In this document: positions 13,701 to 25,284 of the stretch, in pieces
Layout: each line of letters begins with the position of its first letter
Position numbering within the stretch: the first letter of the stretch is position 1
Source: Phocoena phocoena
Lineage: Eukaryota; Chordata; Mammalia; Artiodactyla; Phocoenidae
Length of the DNA: 64,000 nt
Direction of reading: 5' to 3'
NCBI RefSeq assembly: GCF_963924675.1
Contig: NC_089236.1
Span: 31,581,319 to 31,645,318 of the forward strand
Made by a program: the position numbers and the translations under genes
Notes under the pieces: generated by a model
What the model saw: the letters and a program-made list of their open reading frames with translations, nothing else
Database searches by the model: none
What the model was told of the DNA's origin: nothing

Positions 13701-13784
13701 TTACTCAAGATTTAAAAAAACAGCTAGATTGGAGCTATTCTACAATCCAGCTACCTTAAAGGTAAGTGGTTTAAGAGCATTTCA
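7758..13784. other. Long low-copy AT-rich stretch
   Basis: This is about 6 kb without a recognisable gene. It contains a (CA)n microsatellite (9477-9517), A/T homopolymer runs (about 10201-10227, 10471-10486, 10541-10555) and a possible small L2 remnant near 12575-12645 ('tttattgactgccttctctt'). All open frames are under about 100 codons and lack motifs. The 100-codon frame at 8919-9221 has no recognisable similarity. Confidence 0.45.
9477..9517. repeat. (CA)n microsatellite
   Basis: About ten CA units followed by an interrupted 'catacacatgaatgcacaca' extension. This is a typical mammalian dinucleotide repeat. Confidence 0.9.
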
Positions 13785-13999
13785 GGGCTTCCCTGGTGGC
13801 GCAGTGGTTGGGAGCCCGTCTGCTGATGTTAGGGGACGCAGGTTCGTGCCCCGGTCTGGGAAGATCCTGCATGCCGCGGAGCAGCTGGGCCCATAAGCCG
13901 TGGCCGCTGGGCCTGCGCTTCTGGAGCCTGTGCTCTGCAACGGGAGAGGCCACAACAGTGAGAGGTCCGCGTACCGCAAAAAAAAAAAAAAAAAAAAAA
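13785..13999 (+). mobile_element. CHR-type SINE, short form
   Basis: This is a tRNA-derived SINE of the cetacean/hippo/ruminant CHR family. It has the head 'gggcttccctggtggcgcag', an A-box-like segment 'tggcgcagtggttgg', a B-box-like 'aggttcgtgcc', the body 'ctgggaagatcctgcatgcc', and the end 'gaggtccgcgtaccgc' followed by an A19-21 tail. It lacks the central part seen in the long copies at 30861 and 56277. The flanks share imperfect 'tttaagagcatttc' (13770-13783) and 'tttaagagtatttc' (about 14013-14026), but 10-13 bases separate the tail from the right copy, so the exact duplication is unclear. Confidence 0.93.
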
Positions 14000-16984
14000 G
14001 GATATTTCAGTGTTTAAGAGTATTTCCAAACATTATTTCTTCTTAACCTCTGCTTCACATTTCAGATTAATTTTTGCTTCATTCCCATTTAATATTAGCA
14101 CTCTAATGAAATAAACCCCCTGATTATTCTACCAACAAATGAAACATATTTATTGAACACCTACTGTGTACAAAGCATTTGAGAGGTTATATAAAAATAT
14201 AGCACAAGCCCTCACCAAGCTTGGCTCCTTTCTGGGGAGATTAAAGAAGCATAAATGAGTATACATCAGAACCTAACACAGTATGTATAGGATCATAACA
14301 CTGAGCAGCAATAACTACTATTAGTTAATTAGTAGTTATTGTTTTATGTTATAAAAAATGTTTATTGTATATACCGCTATTTTACTTAATGCTGCGTGAT
14401 AATAAAGAACCCGTTCCTATCCTTAAAAATTCAAATCACAGAACACCTTAAAGGTAGTACTTAAGACACCGCTTAAACTAACCCCTCAGTGTCCATGAAG
14501 AAATTGATGAGTCTACAATGCAGAAAATAGACTGCACATGAAAAGAAAATGACTTTAAAAACAAGTGCAAGAAAACAAAGTATACAAGATGTAATGTAAA
14601 TGTGAAATATTTCATTAAAATGAAAAGATTCTGAAAATGGAAGTAAAAAAATCTAGGGGTGTGATTAATTAGGAAAATCTTTGAAAAAATTAGTTGAGAT
14701 AGCACTTGGCATCTCGAATGCTGCATGAGATTTGAGAGGCTACCACATATATTTGTGATGCCCCAAGTGGTGGCTTTGAAGTGGAGCCCATATAATTATA
14801 TAAAGGATATTTTTATTTTCACATAGAGTAGGTTAAAATCCCCAAGAAAAAGACAAAGTTTATGCATCAATCTGCAAAAGGAAACGAATGTAAGTGCAAG
14901 AGATTTTACCAAAAATATAAAGCCAGTCACACAACTGATAATGAAAACCCTAAGATCCATCAGATAAAGAAAAATAATTTCACAACAGGGGAAATACAAT
15001 TGTCTAATGTACATATTATGAAATATCCAATCTCATTATTGATCAAAAATTGTTAATGTTAATGTGAAGAATTATTCATTTATATACTATAGTAACAATG
15101 AAATTCCATGATATTCAGTCTCAAGAGTTTATACACTAGTGATCATTCAGTGAAGCATAATTTTGGAGAATTTCTATGGAAACCAATGTAATATTTTTTG
15201 TCAAAAAGTTTAAAACTATATCTTATACCTTAGCAAATATCCTTAGGAATTATTTTGAAGAAATCATTCAAAACTTCAGGCATAAAGATAAAATTGTGAC
15301 TTTACTTTTACCAGTACAAATTTGGAAACAACATAAATAGGAAAATGAAAATATTATGACTCAACTATTTAGTAAAATATTATGCACACATTAAATACTG
15401 TGTTTACGCATTTCAATATGTGCATAGTTATTGTCTCTACCTAGTGGGGTAATGAATGAATATTTTCTTCCTCCTTATATTTCTGTACCTTAAAAAAACC
15501 TTAATTAAATGTGTTCTTTATAGGATGAAAAGAGTTTGCTAACTTTGGTAAGCAAAATATTTGTTAAGTGAAATCAAGTAAATTATTAATAGACAGTGAA
15601 AGAATGGAAGACAAAGTATGGAAAGGTGTATCCAGGTCAAGTTCAAGTCTCACTGTAACAGCCAACATAGAACACTCCAGCTTGTGGGGCTACAAGACAA
15701 AGGAGTTACTGGCCTCTTTTACCATGTTTCATGGTGACTGAGGTCCTAAAATGAGGTCATTGAGTCAACGTAAAATATCATTGCATCACTCTCAATGCCC
15801 CATTTAAAATCTCAGGAACATTCACCTGCGCTTACTTTCAGAAATATGAGCTCATTATAACACTTGAGAATAGCTCACACATATTTTCTGAGATTTTGTG
15901 TTTGAAAAAAATGGGTATGTGTGGCAATGGGATATCCCCCACTCATTATTCAGATCTTTCAACACTTTAAGCTCTTGCTCCTATAGGGCCTAAGGCTGTT
16001 GGATGTATATTAATAGTTTCCAGTATCCGTTTGCAAGAAATATTACCATTTCACTACATTAGGTATTTTCCATGTTATTATTTTATATTGTAAAGCTAAA
16101 TGTAGCTTGGCTGATAGTCACAGTTATTTGAAAATTTCACTTGTACTTTATTCACAAAATCTTTGTTTAAAGCTATAGTGATTTTAAACAAATTCTTTGT
16201 CTTTTAAAGTAAGTTTTATCTCTCAAAGCAATCAACAGGTCATGAGCACATTAGCAGTTGAACTCTTTAGTTTCTGGGAATAGTCAAGAAAAATTTTAAA
16301 AATATATCTGACCTGTGTCACTTGCATTAAGAATACCTGCCATGTCTCTAAACACGTGGAACTGTGTTCATTCCCTTATAGAATTTCTGTTTAACCTCTT
16401 CATATTAGGTTGACATTAGCAGTTGATAGTAATGTTGTCACCAAAATGTCAAAGATCAACCAAACATCCTGATATCTGCTCCACAACAACGAGCGATATC
16501 AACCCAGAAAAACATAAAATTCCAGCCAGCAAGTGGCTTCACACATACTTTTTGCAATGTGTGCTTTCAGGTTTGTCTCAAGAAAAAAAAAAAAAGCCAA
16601 GTAAGTTAAAAATGGTCAGTTTTCTTCTTTTCTTCCCACAAAGGAATATGAACAGTAATTGATTTAAATATTTGGACATACAATGGCCAGATCCCTACTT
16701 TGTGGCCCATTAAAAGAGTAACTAAGTGACTATCACCTTTCTGTATCTTTCTCCATAAACCCAATAAAAATATAACCAATATGCATTGTTATTTCATTGG
16801 TATCAATTTCTTTAGAGTCATATTTCTTCTGTGTGATGTTATGGCTTCATTTGCCAGTTTGTCTTTATCTCAAATAAAATTAAATATTAAATGTTTCTTT
16901 AAAAACATTTTCTTTACAATTACCTTGATCATCAATGTATTCTTTATACATTCAGCAAATAACTATTTGTAAATAATTCAATTC
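14000..16984. other. AT-rich DNA, with a possible L2 remnant
   Basis: No gene recognised. The stretch 14138-14260 begins 'tattgaacacctactgtgta', which is the antisense L2 3'-end phrase, and continues weakly ('caccaagcttggctcctttc'). The rest shows no feature I can name. An A-run lies near 16581-16594. Confidence 0.4.
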
Positions 16985-17240
16985 TGCAAGATAGTTGTAG
17001 GGAGGAGGAAAAGAATGCAAAAATGAAATGAGTGAGACAAGCCCCTTTCATTGACAAAGTCATAATTGGGGGAGGCAGATTACAGTGTAATAAGTTCCAT
17101 AAAAAGGATATTCACAGAGTGCTCTGGGAGCTCATAACCTGAGGATGTGAAGAGTACTTCCCCAGAGAAGGGAGAGCACTAGCTTGCCTCAGAAGATGAA
17201 TAGGGGTTTTCTAGAAGGAGAAAAGAGGAAAGTGGAGGAG
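16985..17240 (-). mobile_element. L2 LINE fragment (probable)
   Basis: The sequence reads like antisense L2 3' region: 'acaagcccctttcattgaca', 'ggaggcagattacagtgtaa', 'gtgctctgggagctcataac' and 'agtacttccccagagaaggg'. It is diverged, and I placed it by memory of the consensus only. Confidence 0.4.
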
Positions 17241-17499
17241 ATAAATAGCAAAGTAAAGGACTTAAAATAATATGCTAGGCTGGAGAAAAGCTAAAATATG
17301 AGTACTGTTGGAACTTAGAAAATTTGCTTGATAGTAATTGACACAATTGACTTTATATAGGAATTATTATTGGTTTTCTTTTCTGAAAGTGAGACTTTTT
17401 GATCCTACTAGGACCTCCTCAAACTGCTTCAGGAGAAACTCCTCCCTTCATTAACTGCTTACACACACATATTTCTTTGGAAATCCTCAAGTTCACTAG

Positions 17500-17715
17500 G
17501 TTTCTTCTCTTCCCTGAGATATTGAACTTCCTTTCATTTTGATTGGAACCCTGCTCTTCTCATTCTTCACGTGCTTGGCTTCCTCTCATCATGGAATCTC
17601 AACCACATTACTCTTTCTCACATAATCATACTTTATTTTCATCACAGCAACCATCACTTTTTGAAGTTATCTGTCTATTTCTCATTATTCTTATTATTTC
17701 TTATTATTTGTCAAT
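17500..17715 (+). mobile_element. Possible L2 3' fragment
   Basis: 'aaccctgctcttctcattct', 'cacgtgcttggcttcctctc' and a T-rich 'tctgtctatttctcattatt' follow the order of the sense L2 3' end. Similarity is weak and it could be chance in pyrimidine-rich DNA. Confidence 0.25.
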
Positions 17716-18924
17716 TGCTATAAGGATATAAAATTTGGAAAGTCAAAAAACCAGTCTACTATTCAACACTAAAACCATCACATATAAAGCAGAGGTGGAC
17801 ACATAATAAGCATTATATGATATGTTTAAAGAAAGATGCAAAGGAAAAAGCAAATGGAATGTATAAACTAAGAAAAATCAATCAAGTAATACATCAGCAT
17901 CAAAATTGAATTCTCCCCCCACAGCTTTTTAAGATTGGACTTCATCAAGAAGCACGCAGTAAAAGAGAACGGAAGGACTTTGTGAAGAAAGAAATTGAAG
18001 TCTTATGTTTTGCAAATGCAGTTAAAAGAGCCAGTAGCATCTATGTATTAATATTTATTTCCACTTATATTCAAAGGTGGGTGAGCCTTGGTGATGTTGT
18101 TTACATTAACCTTACTTATATCACCGAATACCTGTGAGATTCAAATGAGAAGTGGGTGTAAAAATATCATAAAATGTAAGAGACTGCATTTCTTTGCCTT
18201 CTAATAGTAAAAGAAGTAAAATATGGATTCTAGTAAGGAGACAATTTAAGATACCAATTAAATAGATTACCACTGGTATATTTTCCATTACCATCTGATT
18301 CTTCTCAGTCTATGAATTTTGTCAGGAAAATAATAACTAACAGAATTATAACAAATAGATCTTTAGTTGATCTTCAGAAAAGTGTTTGTATCATGATGAA
18401 AACAGTGTTATTTTTTAAATGTCACACATAATTGTGCATAGCCAAAGTAAATGAACTAGTAAAAGAGCTGGCATTAATAATTATAATGACATGCATGCAA
18501 TATCAAGTATTGACTAATAAAATAACTGATAATTTTCAGCTAATTAAATTCAAAATTATGAAAGAACTTTAAACAAACGTGACTTGTAGCTTTTATAATG
18601 TTTAATTAAGTACATGCTAAATGTAACAATAAATTATTTCATCAGTAAAACTGTGAATACATGTGCAAAATAAAATATTTTCAATAAAAATATTAGTATC
18701 ATTGGGCTTTAAATGTCATTCTTTTTTAAAAAATATTTTATTTTTGTGGATATTTTTACCTTTTGCATATGATTACATACTTCCATTAAGCTACTTAGTT
18801 AAGTACGTTTTTAATCTTATTGCAGATTTACAAAACATCTCTATCACTGAGAATTATGAAACAAATGAAAAAAGAAAAAAGCAACCTGCAAAATGTTTTT
18901 AAGTTAGAAGAAGAAAGAAAAAGA
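17716..18924. other. AT-rich DNA without recognised feature
   Basis: I see no gene or nameable repeat. Coding frames are short and compositionally non-coding. Confidence 0.45.
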
Positions 18925-19240
18925 AAAAACAGTCACAACCAAGAGGAGCCTAAAAAGCAGATATAACTATTAAATATAATGTGATATCTTTGTTGAGATA
19001 TTGGAACTGCGAAAGGACAGTAGGAAAAAACTGAAGAAATAAGAATTTGGCCTTTAGTTAATATTAATGTATCAATATTGCCTCCTTAATTGTGAAAAAT
19101 GCACCACACTAACTAACGTAAAATGTTAATAATGGAGAAAATTTGGAGCGGAACATATATGGACTCTGTACTATCTTTGCAATAATTTTGTAAATCTAAA
19201 ACTTTTATAACATGAAAATTTTATTAAAAATATGTTCATA
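18925..19240 (+). mobile_element. Old LINE-1 (L1M-type) 3' UTR
   Basis: The order of phrases matches the 3' end of old mammalian LINE-1s: 'cctttagttaatattaatgt', 'atcaatattgcctccttaat', 'tgtgaaaaatgcaccacact', 'aacgtaaaatgttaataatg', then 'ctctgtactatctttgcaat' and 'tgtaaatctaaaacttttat'. No coding part is recognisable. It lies just upstream of the younger LINE-1 at 19475 but belongs to a different, older subfamily. Confidence 0.65.
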
Positions 19241-19474
19241 GATTTAAAAGTGATCATTATACTGTCAACTCATTAAAAGAGCAAAAATATTTGGTGAGTG
19301 ATAGAATAGCAAATTTCAATCTTCATCCTACTCATCTTAATAGAATTTTTCTTTACAAATAAAGAACATTAGAATTATTTTGCCAATGAGTAGTAGGTGC
19401 CTATATAAGAATTTTGAAATCTAGTGTTGAACTTTTAATCTCAGAGAGCTACCAATAATTAAACATACATGTGG

Positions 19475-20947
19475 AGGATTTGAGAAGATGGTGGAAGAGT
19501 AAGACGCGGAGATCACCTTCCTCCCCACAGATACATCAGAAATACATCTACACATGGAACTGCTCCTATAGAACACCCACTGAACTCTGGCAGAAGACCT
19601 CCCTCTCCCAAAAGGAGAGGGGATTAAGAGCGCTGCTTAAAGGAACTCCAGAGACAGGTATGAGCCGCGGCTATCAGCGTGGACCCCAGAGACGGGCATG
19701 AGACGCTATGGCTGCTGCGGCTGCCACCAAGAAGCCTGTGTGCAATCACAGGTTACTATACACACTGCCCTTCCCAGGAGACTGTGCAGCCCTCCACTGA
19801 CAGGGCCCCGTGATCAAGGGGCAACTTCCCTGGGAGAACGTCATGCCAGCCTCTGCCGCCGCAGGCTCGCCCACATCCATACCCCTCCATCCCCCCGGCC
19901 TTAGTGAGCCAGAGCCCCCGAGTCACCTGCTCCTTTAACCTCGTACTCTCTGAGCGAAGAACAGACGCCCTCAGGCGACCTACACGCAGAGGCAGGTCCA
20001 AATTCAAAGCTGAACCCCAGGAGCTGTGCGAAGAAAGAAGAGAAAGGGAAATTTCTCCCAGCAGCCTCAGGAGCAGTGGATTAAATCTCCGCAATCAACT
20101 TGATGTACCCTGCACCTGTGGAATACCTGAATGGACAACGAATCATCCCAAATTAAGGAGGTGGACTTTGGGAGCAATGATACATATATATTTTTTCCCC
20201 CTTTTTCCCCTTTTGTGACTGTGTATGTGTATGCTTCTGTGTGAGATTTTGTCTGTATAGCTTTACTTTCACCATTTGTCCTAGGGTTGTGTCTGTCTTT
20301 TTTTTTTTTTTACTTTTTAATTTTTTTCTTAAAAATTATATTTTATTTTTTATTTTAATAACTTTATTTTATCTTACTTTATTTTATTTTATCCTCTTTC
20401 TTTCTTTCTACTTTTTCTCCATTTTATTATGAGCTGTGTGGAAGACAGGCAGTGCTCCAGCAAGCATCAGGCTGAGCCACTGAGGTGGGTGAGCCAACTT
20501 GAGGACACTGGACCACAAGAGACCTTCCAGATCCATGGAATATCAAATGGCAAAAATCTCCCAGAGATCTCCATCTCAACACCAAGACCCAGCTTCACTC
20601 AACGACCAGCAGGCTACAGTGCTGGAAAACCTATGCCAAACAACTAGCAAGACAGGAACACAGCCCCATCCATTATCAGAGACTGCCTAAAATAATAAGG
20701 TCACAGACACCCCAAAACACAAAACCAGAAGTAGAGTTGCCCACCAGAAAGACAAGATCCAGCCTCATCCACCAGAACACAGGCACTAGTCCCCTCCAAA
20801 AGGAAACCTACTCAACCCACTGAACCAACCTTAGCCACTAGGGACAGACACCAAAAACAATGGGAACTATGAATCTTCAGCCCACAAAAAGGAGACCCCA
20901 AAAACAGTAAGATAAGCAACATGAGAACACAGAAAAACACATAGCAG
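19475..20947 (+). promoter_or_regulatory. LINE-1 copy A 5' UTR / internal promoter region
   Basis: This region corresponds to the LINE-1 5' UTR, which in the family carries an internal RNA polymerase II promoter. It is GC-richer than its surroundings from 19480 to 20150, then becomes T-rich (20290-20420), then A-rich approaching ORF1. It aligns block by block with 34419-36718 and 61271-63228 but lacks the segment found at about 61440-61880. The deletion junction lies in 'aggagaggggattaag', which resembles 'aggagaggagattcag' near 61871. I cannot identify individual factor sites. Confidence 0.75.
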
Positions 20948-22037
20948 ATAAAGGAGCAAGGTAAAAACGCATCAGACTTAACAAATGAAAGGAAATAGGT
21001 AGTTTACTTGAAAAAGAATTCAGAATAATGATAGTAAAGATGATCCAAAATCTTGGAAATAGAATAGAGAAAATGCAAGAAACATTTAATAAGGACCTAG
21101 GAGAACTAAATAGGAGACAAGCAACGATGAACAACACAATAAATGAAATTAAAAATACTCTAGGGCTTCCCTGGTGGCGCAGTGGTTGAGAGTCCGCCTG
21201 CCGATGCAGGGGACACGGGTTTGTGTGCCGGTATGGGAAGATACCACATGTCGCAGAGCGGCTGGGCCCGTGAACCATGACCACTGAGCCTGTGCATTTG
21301 GAGCCTGTGCTCTGCAGCAGGAGAGGCCACAACAGTGAGAGGCCCGCATACTGAAAAAAAAAAAAAAAAAAAAAAAAAAATACTCTAGAAGGGATCAATA
21401 GCAGAATAACTGAGGCAGAAGAACAGATAAGTGGCCTGGAAGATAAAATAGTGGAAATAACTACTGCAGAGTAGAATAAAGAAAAAAAGAATGAAAAGAA
21501 CTGAGGACAGGCTCAGAGACCTCTGGAACAACATTAAACACACCAACATTCGAATTACAGGGGTCCCAGAAGAAGAATAGAAAAAGAAAGGGACTGAGAA
21601 AATATTTGAAGAGATTATAGTTGAAAACTTCCCTAATATGTGAAAGGAAACAGTTAATCAAGTTCAGGAAGCACAGAGTCCCATACAGGATAAGTCCAAG
21701 GAGAAACATGTCAAGACACATATTAATCAAACTATCAAAAATTAAATACAAAGAAAACATATTAAAAGCAGCAAGGGAAAAACAACAAATAACTCACAAG
21801 GGAATTCCCATAATGTTAACAACTGATCTTTCAGCAGAAACTCTGTAAGCCAGAAGGGAGTGGCAGGACATATTTAAAGTGATGAAGGAGAAAAGCCTAC
21901 AACCAAGATTACTCTACACAGCAAGGATCTCATTCAGGTTTGATGGACAAATTAAAAGCTTTAAAGACAAGAAAAAGCTCAGAGAGTTCAGCACCACAAA
22001 ACCAGCTTTACAACAAATGCTAAAGGAACTTCTCTAG
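20948..22037 (+). pseudogene. LINE-1 copy A ORF1, interrupted by a SINE
   Basis: ORF1p is the trimeric RNA-binding chaperone of LINE-1: coiled coil, RRM, C-terminal domain. The start is placed by alignment with 'atgaaggagcaagg' in copy B; here the ATG is ATA (20948-20950). Recognisable parts are a coiled-coil segment ('GINSRITEAEEQISGLEDKI', about 21390-21450), the RRM lead-in (GVPEEE-like, about 21560-21580), the 'RRNMSRHILIKLSKIKYKEN' block (about 21700-21760) and the C-terminal 'LQQMLKELL' stop at 22035-22037. A CHR SINE (21164-21375) splits the coiled coil, and frameshifts occur elsewhere. Without the SINE and its duplication the span is 865 nt, the same as copy B. Confidence 0.88.
21164..21375 (+). 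mobile_element. CHR-type SINE, short form, inside LINE-1 ORF1
   Basis: A complete short-form CHR SINE with the head 'ggcttccctggtggcgcag', a B-box-like 'gggtttgtgtgcc', the end 'gaggcccgcatactg' and a long A tail. It is flanked by perfect 13-bp direct repeats, aaaaatactctag, at 21151-21163 and 21376-21388. The empty site is predictable from copy B, where the same ORF1 region reads 'aaaaattctctagacag' without interruption. This proves that the SINE arrived after LINE-1 copy A. Confidence 0.96.
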
Positions 22038-22315
22038 GCAAGAAACAGAAGAAAAGGAAACAACCTACAAACACAAAACAATTAAGAAAATGGGAATAGG
22101 AAAATACATATTGATAATTACCTTAAATGTACATGGATTAAATGCTCCCACCAAAAGACACAGACTGGCTTAATGGATACAAAAAGAAGACCCATATATA
22201 TGCTGTCTACAAGAGACTCACTTCAGACCTAGGGACACATACACACTGAAAGTGAGGGGATGGGGTGGAAAAAGATATTCCATGCCAATGGAAAGCAAAA
22301 GAAAACTGGAGTAGC

Positions 22316-22408
22316 AATTCTCTACTTAAATGGACTTAATTGATATTTATAGGACATATATTAATTCTCTACAAAATGGACTTAATTGATATTTATAGGA
22401 CATTCCAT
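22316..22408 (+). repeat. 47-bp imperfect tandem duplication in ORF2
   Basis: Two adjacent units start 'aattctctac' at 22316 and 22363. Each continues through 'aatggacttaattgatattt' and 'ataggacat'. They lie exactly where copy A has lost about 0.28 kb of endonuclease sequence relative to copy B. Copy B has a single 'ggacttaactgatatttata' at 38162. Confidence 0.85.
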
Positions 22409-23629
22409 CCAAAAACAACAGAATACACATTTTTCTCAAGAGTTCATGTAACATTTTCCAGGATAGTTCATATCTGGGGTCAGAAATCTAGCCTTGGTAA
22501 ATTTAAGAAAATTGAAATCTTATCAAGTATCTTTTCTTACCACAATGCTATGAGATTAGATATCAATTACAGGAAAAGACCTGTAAAAAATACAAACACA
22601 TGGAGGCTAAACAATACACTACTAAATAACGAAGTGATCACTGAAGAAATCAAAGAAGAAATTTAAAAAATACCTAGAAACAAATGACAATGGAGACACG
22701 ACAACCCAAAACCTATGGGATGCAGCAAAAGCAGTTCTAAGAGTGAAGTTTATAGCAATACAATCCTACCTTAAGAAACAGGAAACATCTCAAATAAACA
22801 ACCTAACTTGCACCTAACACAATTACAGAAAGAAGCAGAAAAAGCCCCAAAGTAAACAGAAGGAAATAAACCATAAATATCAGATCAGAAATAAATGAAA
22901 AAGAAATGAAGGAAACAATAGCAAAGATTTATTTTATTCCAGAAATGCAAGGTTTCTTCAATATAGGTAAATCAATCAACGTGATACACCATATTAACAA
23001 ATTGAAGGAGAAAAAACATATGATCATCTTAATAGATGCAGAGAAAGCTTTTGACAAAATTCAACACCCATTTATGATAAAAACCCTCCAGAAAGTAGGC
23101 ATAGAGGGAACTTTCCTCAGCATAATAAAGGCCATATATGACAAACCCACAGCCAACATCATCCTCAATGGTGAAAAACTGAAAGCATTTCCACTAAGAT
23201 CAGGAACAAGACAAGGCTGCCCACTCTCACTACTCTTATTCAACATAGTTTTGGAAGTTTTAGCCACAGCAATCAGAGAACAAAAGGAAATAAAAGGAAT
23301 CCAAATCGGAAAAGAAAAAGTAAAGCTGTCACTGTTTGCAGATGACATGATACTATACATAAAGAATCCTAAAGATGCTACCAGAAAGCTACTAGAACTA
23401 ATCAATGAATTTGGTAAAGTAGCAGGATACAAAATTAATGCACAGAAATCTCTGTCATCCCTATATACTAATGATGAAAAGTCTGAAAGTGAAATCAAGA
23501 AAACACTCCCAATTACCATTGCAACAAAAAGAATAAAATATCTAGGAATAAACCAACCTAAGAGACAAAAGACCTGTATGCAGAAAATTATAAGACACTG
23601 ATGAAAGAAATTAAAGATGATACAAATAG

Positions 23630-23843
23630 GGCTTCCCTGGTGGCTCAGTGGTTGAGAGTCTGCTTGCTGATGCGGGGACACGGGTTCATGCCCCGGTCCA
23701 GGAGGATCCCACATGATGCGGAGCGGCTGCACCTGTGAGCCGTGGCAGCTGGGCCTGCACGTCCGGAGCCTGTGCTCTGCAATGGGAGAGGCCACGGCAG
23801 TGAGAGGCCTGTGTACTACAAAAAAAATAAAATAAAAAATAAA
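23630..23843 (+). mobile_element. CHR-type SINE, short form, inside LINE-1 ORF2
   Basis: A short-form CHR SINE with the head 'ggcttccctggtggctcag', a B-box-like 'gggttcatgcc' and an A-rich tail of mixed aaat/aaaat units rather than pure A. Perfect 17-bp direct repeats, aaagatgatacaaatag, lie at 23613-23629 and 23844-23860. The uninterrupted site exists in copy B as 'aaagatgatacaaacag' (about 40003-40019). Confidence 0.96.
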
Positions 23844-25284
23844 AAAGATGATACAAATAGATGGAGAGATATACCATGTTCTTGGATAGGAAGAATCAAC
23901 ATTGTGAAAGTGACTCTACTACCCAAAGCAATCTACAGATTCAATACAATCCCTATCAAACTACCACTGGTATTTTTCACATAACTAGAACAAAAAATTT
24001 CACAATTTGTATGGAAACACAAAAGACCCTGAATAGCCAAAGCAATCTTGAGAACGAAAGATGGAGCTGGAGGAATCAGGCTTCCTGACTTCAGACTATA
24101 CTACAAAGCTACAGTAATCAAGACAGTATGGTACTGGCACAAAAACAGAAAGATAGATCAATGGAACAAGATAGAAAGCCCAGATATAAACCCACGCACA
24201 TATGGTTACCTTTCCTTTGATAAAGGAGGCAGGACTGTACAGTGGAGAAAGGACAGCCTCTTCAATAAGTGGTGCTGGGAAAATTGGACAGGTACATGTA
24301 AAAGTATGAGATTAGATCACTCCCTAACACCATACAGAAAAACAAGCTCAAAATGGATTAAAGACCTAAACGTAAGGCCAGAAACTGTCAAACTCTTAGG
24401 GGAAAACATAGGAAGAACACTCTATGACATAAATCACAGCAAGATCCTTTTTGACCCACCTCCTAGAGAAATGGAAATAAAACCAAAAATAAACAAATGG
24501 GACCTAATGAAACTTAAAAGCTTTTGCACAGCAAAGGAAACCATAAACAAGACCAAAAGACAACCCTCAGAAGGGAGAAAATATTTGCAAATGAAACAAC
24601 TGACAAAGGATTAATCTCCAAAATTTATAAGCAGCTTATGCAGCTCAACAAAAAACAAACAACCCAATCCAAAAATGGGCAGAAGACCTAAGTAGACATT
24701 TTTCCAAATAAGATATACAGACTGCCAACAAACACATGAAAGAATGTTCAACATCATTAATCATTAGAGAAATGCAAATCAAAACTACAATGAGATATCA
24801 TCTCACACCAGTCAGAATGGCCATCATCAAAAAATTTAGAAACAATAAATGCTGGAGAGGGTGTGGAGAAAAGGGAACGCTCTTGCACTGCTGGTGGGAA
24901 TGTGAAATGGTACAGCCACTATGGAGAGCAGTATGGAGGTTCCTTAAAAAACTACAAATAAAACTACCATATGACCCAGTAATCCCACTACTGGGCATAT
25001 ACCCTGAGAAAACCATAATTCAAAAAGAGTCATGTACCAAAATGTTCATTGCAGCTCTATTTACAATAGCCCAGAGATGGAAACAACCTAAGTGTCCATC
25101 ATCAGATGAATGGATAAAGAAGATGTGGCACATATATACAGTGAAATATTACTCAGCCATAAAAAGAAATGAAACTGAGCTCTTTGTAATGACATGGATG
25201 GACCTAGAGTCTGTGATGCAGTGTGAAGTAAGTCAGAAAGAGAAAGGCAAATACCGTCTGCTAACACATATATATGGAATTTAA

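Larger units (their letters stand above)
22090..25284 (+). pseudogene. LINE-1 copy A ORF2, multiply broken
   Basis: ORF2 encodes the endonuclease and reverse transcriptase of LINE-1. It starts at ATG 22090-22092 with an 'ITLNVHGLNAP' endonuclease N-terminus and has 'CCLQETH' (catalytic Glu context) at about 22202-22222. The remaining endonuclease is lost to a deletion near 22320-22400. A second deletion near 22925 joins the pre-RT region directly to the RT segment. The RT core at 22940-23550 keeps '[20 protein letters not shown]' and the metal-binding 'FADD' box, followed by '[11 protein letters not shown]'. A SINE at 23630-23843 then interrupts it. The C-terminal half (24048-25284) ends in 'LLTHIYGI' and a TAA at 25282-25284. 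It is not functional. Confidence 0.92.

Noticed and set aside
13785..13999. Possible tRNA gene, because of A- and B-box-like elements in the CHR SINEs (also 56277-56612).
   Set aside because: The boxes belong to tRNA-derived SINE promoters. The rest does not fold as a cloverleaf, and the element has a SINE body, an A tail and target duplications.
19756..20094. Minus-strand 112-codon frame in the 5' UTR of copy A, matched by an 88-codon frame at 62118-62384 in copy D (shared 'NPLLLRLLGEIS'), recalling the antisense ORF0 of primate LINE-1.
   Set aside because: Neither frame has an ATG at its start (both begin after a TGA, with only a TTG), copy B does not keep the frame as an equally long ORF, and the similarity follows from the DNA homology of the 5' UTRs. 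There is no evidence of translation.
23061..23795. 244-codon minus-strand open frame across LINE-1 ORF2 and a SINE.
   Set aside because: It is the antisense shadow of the plus-strand ORF2 reverse-transcriptase region fused to antisense SINE sequence.
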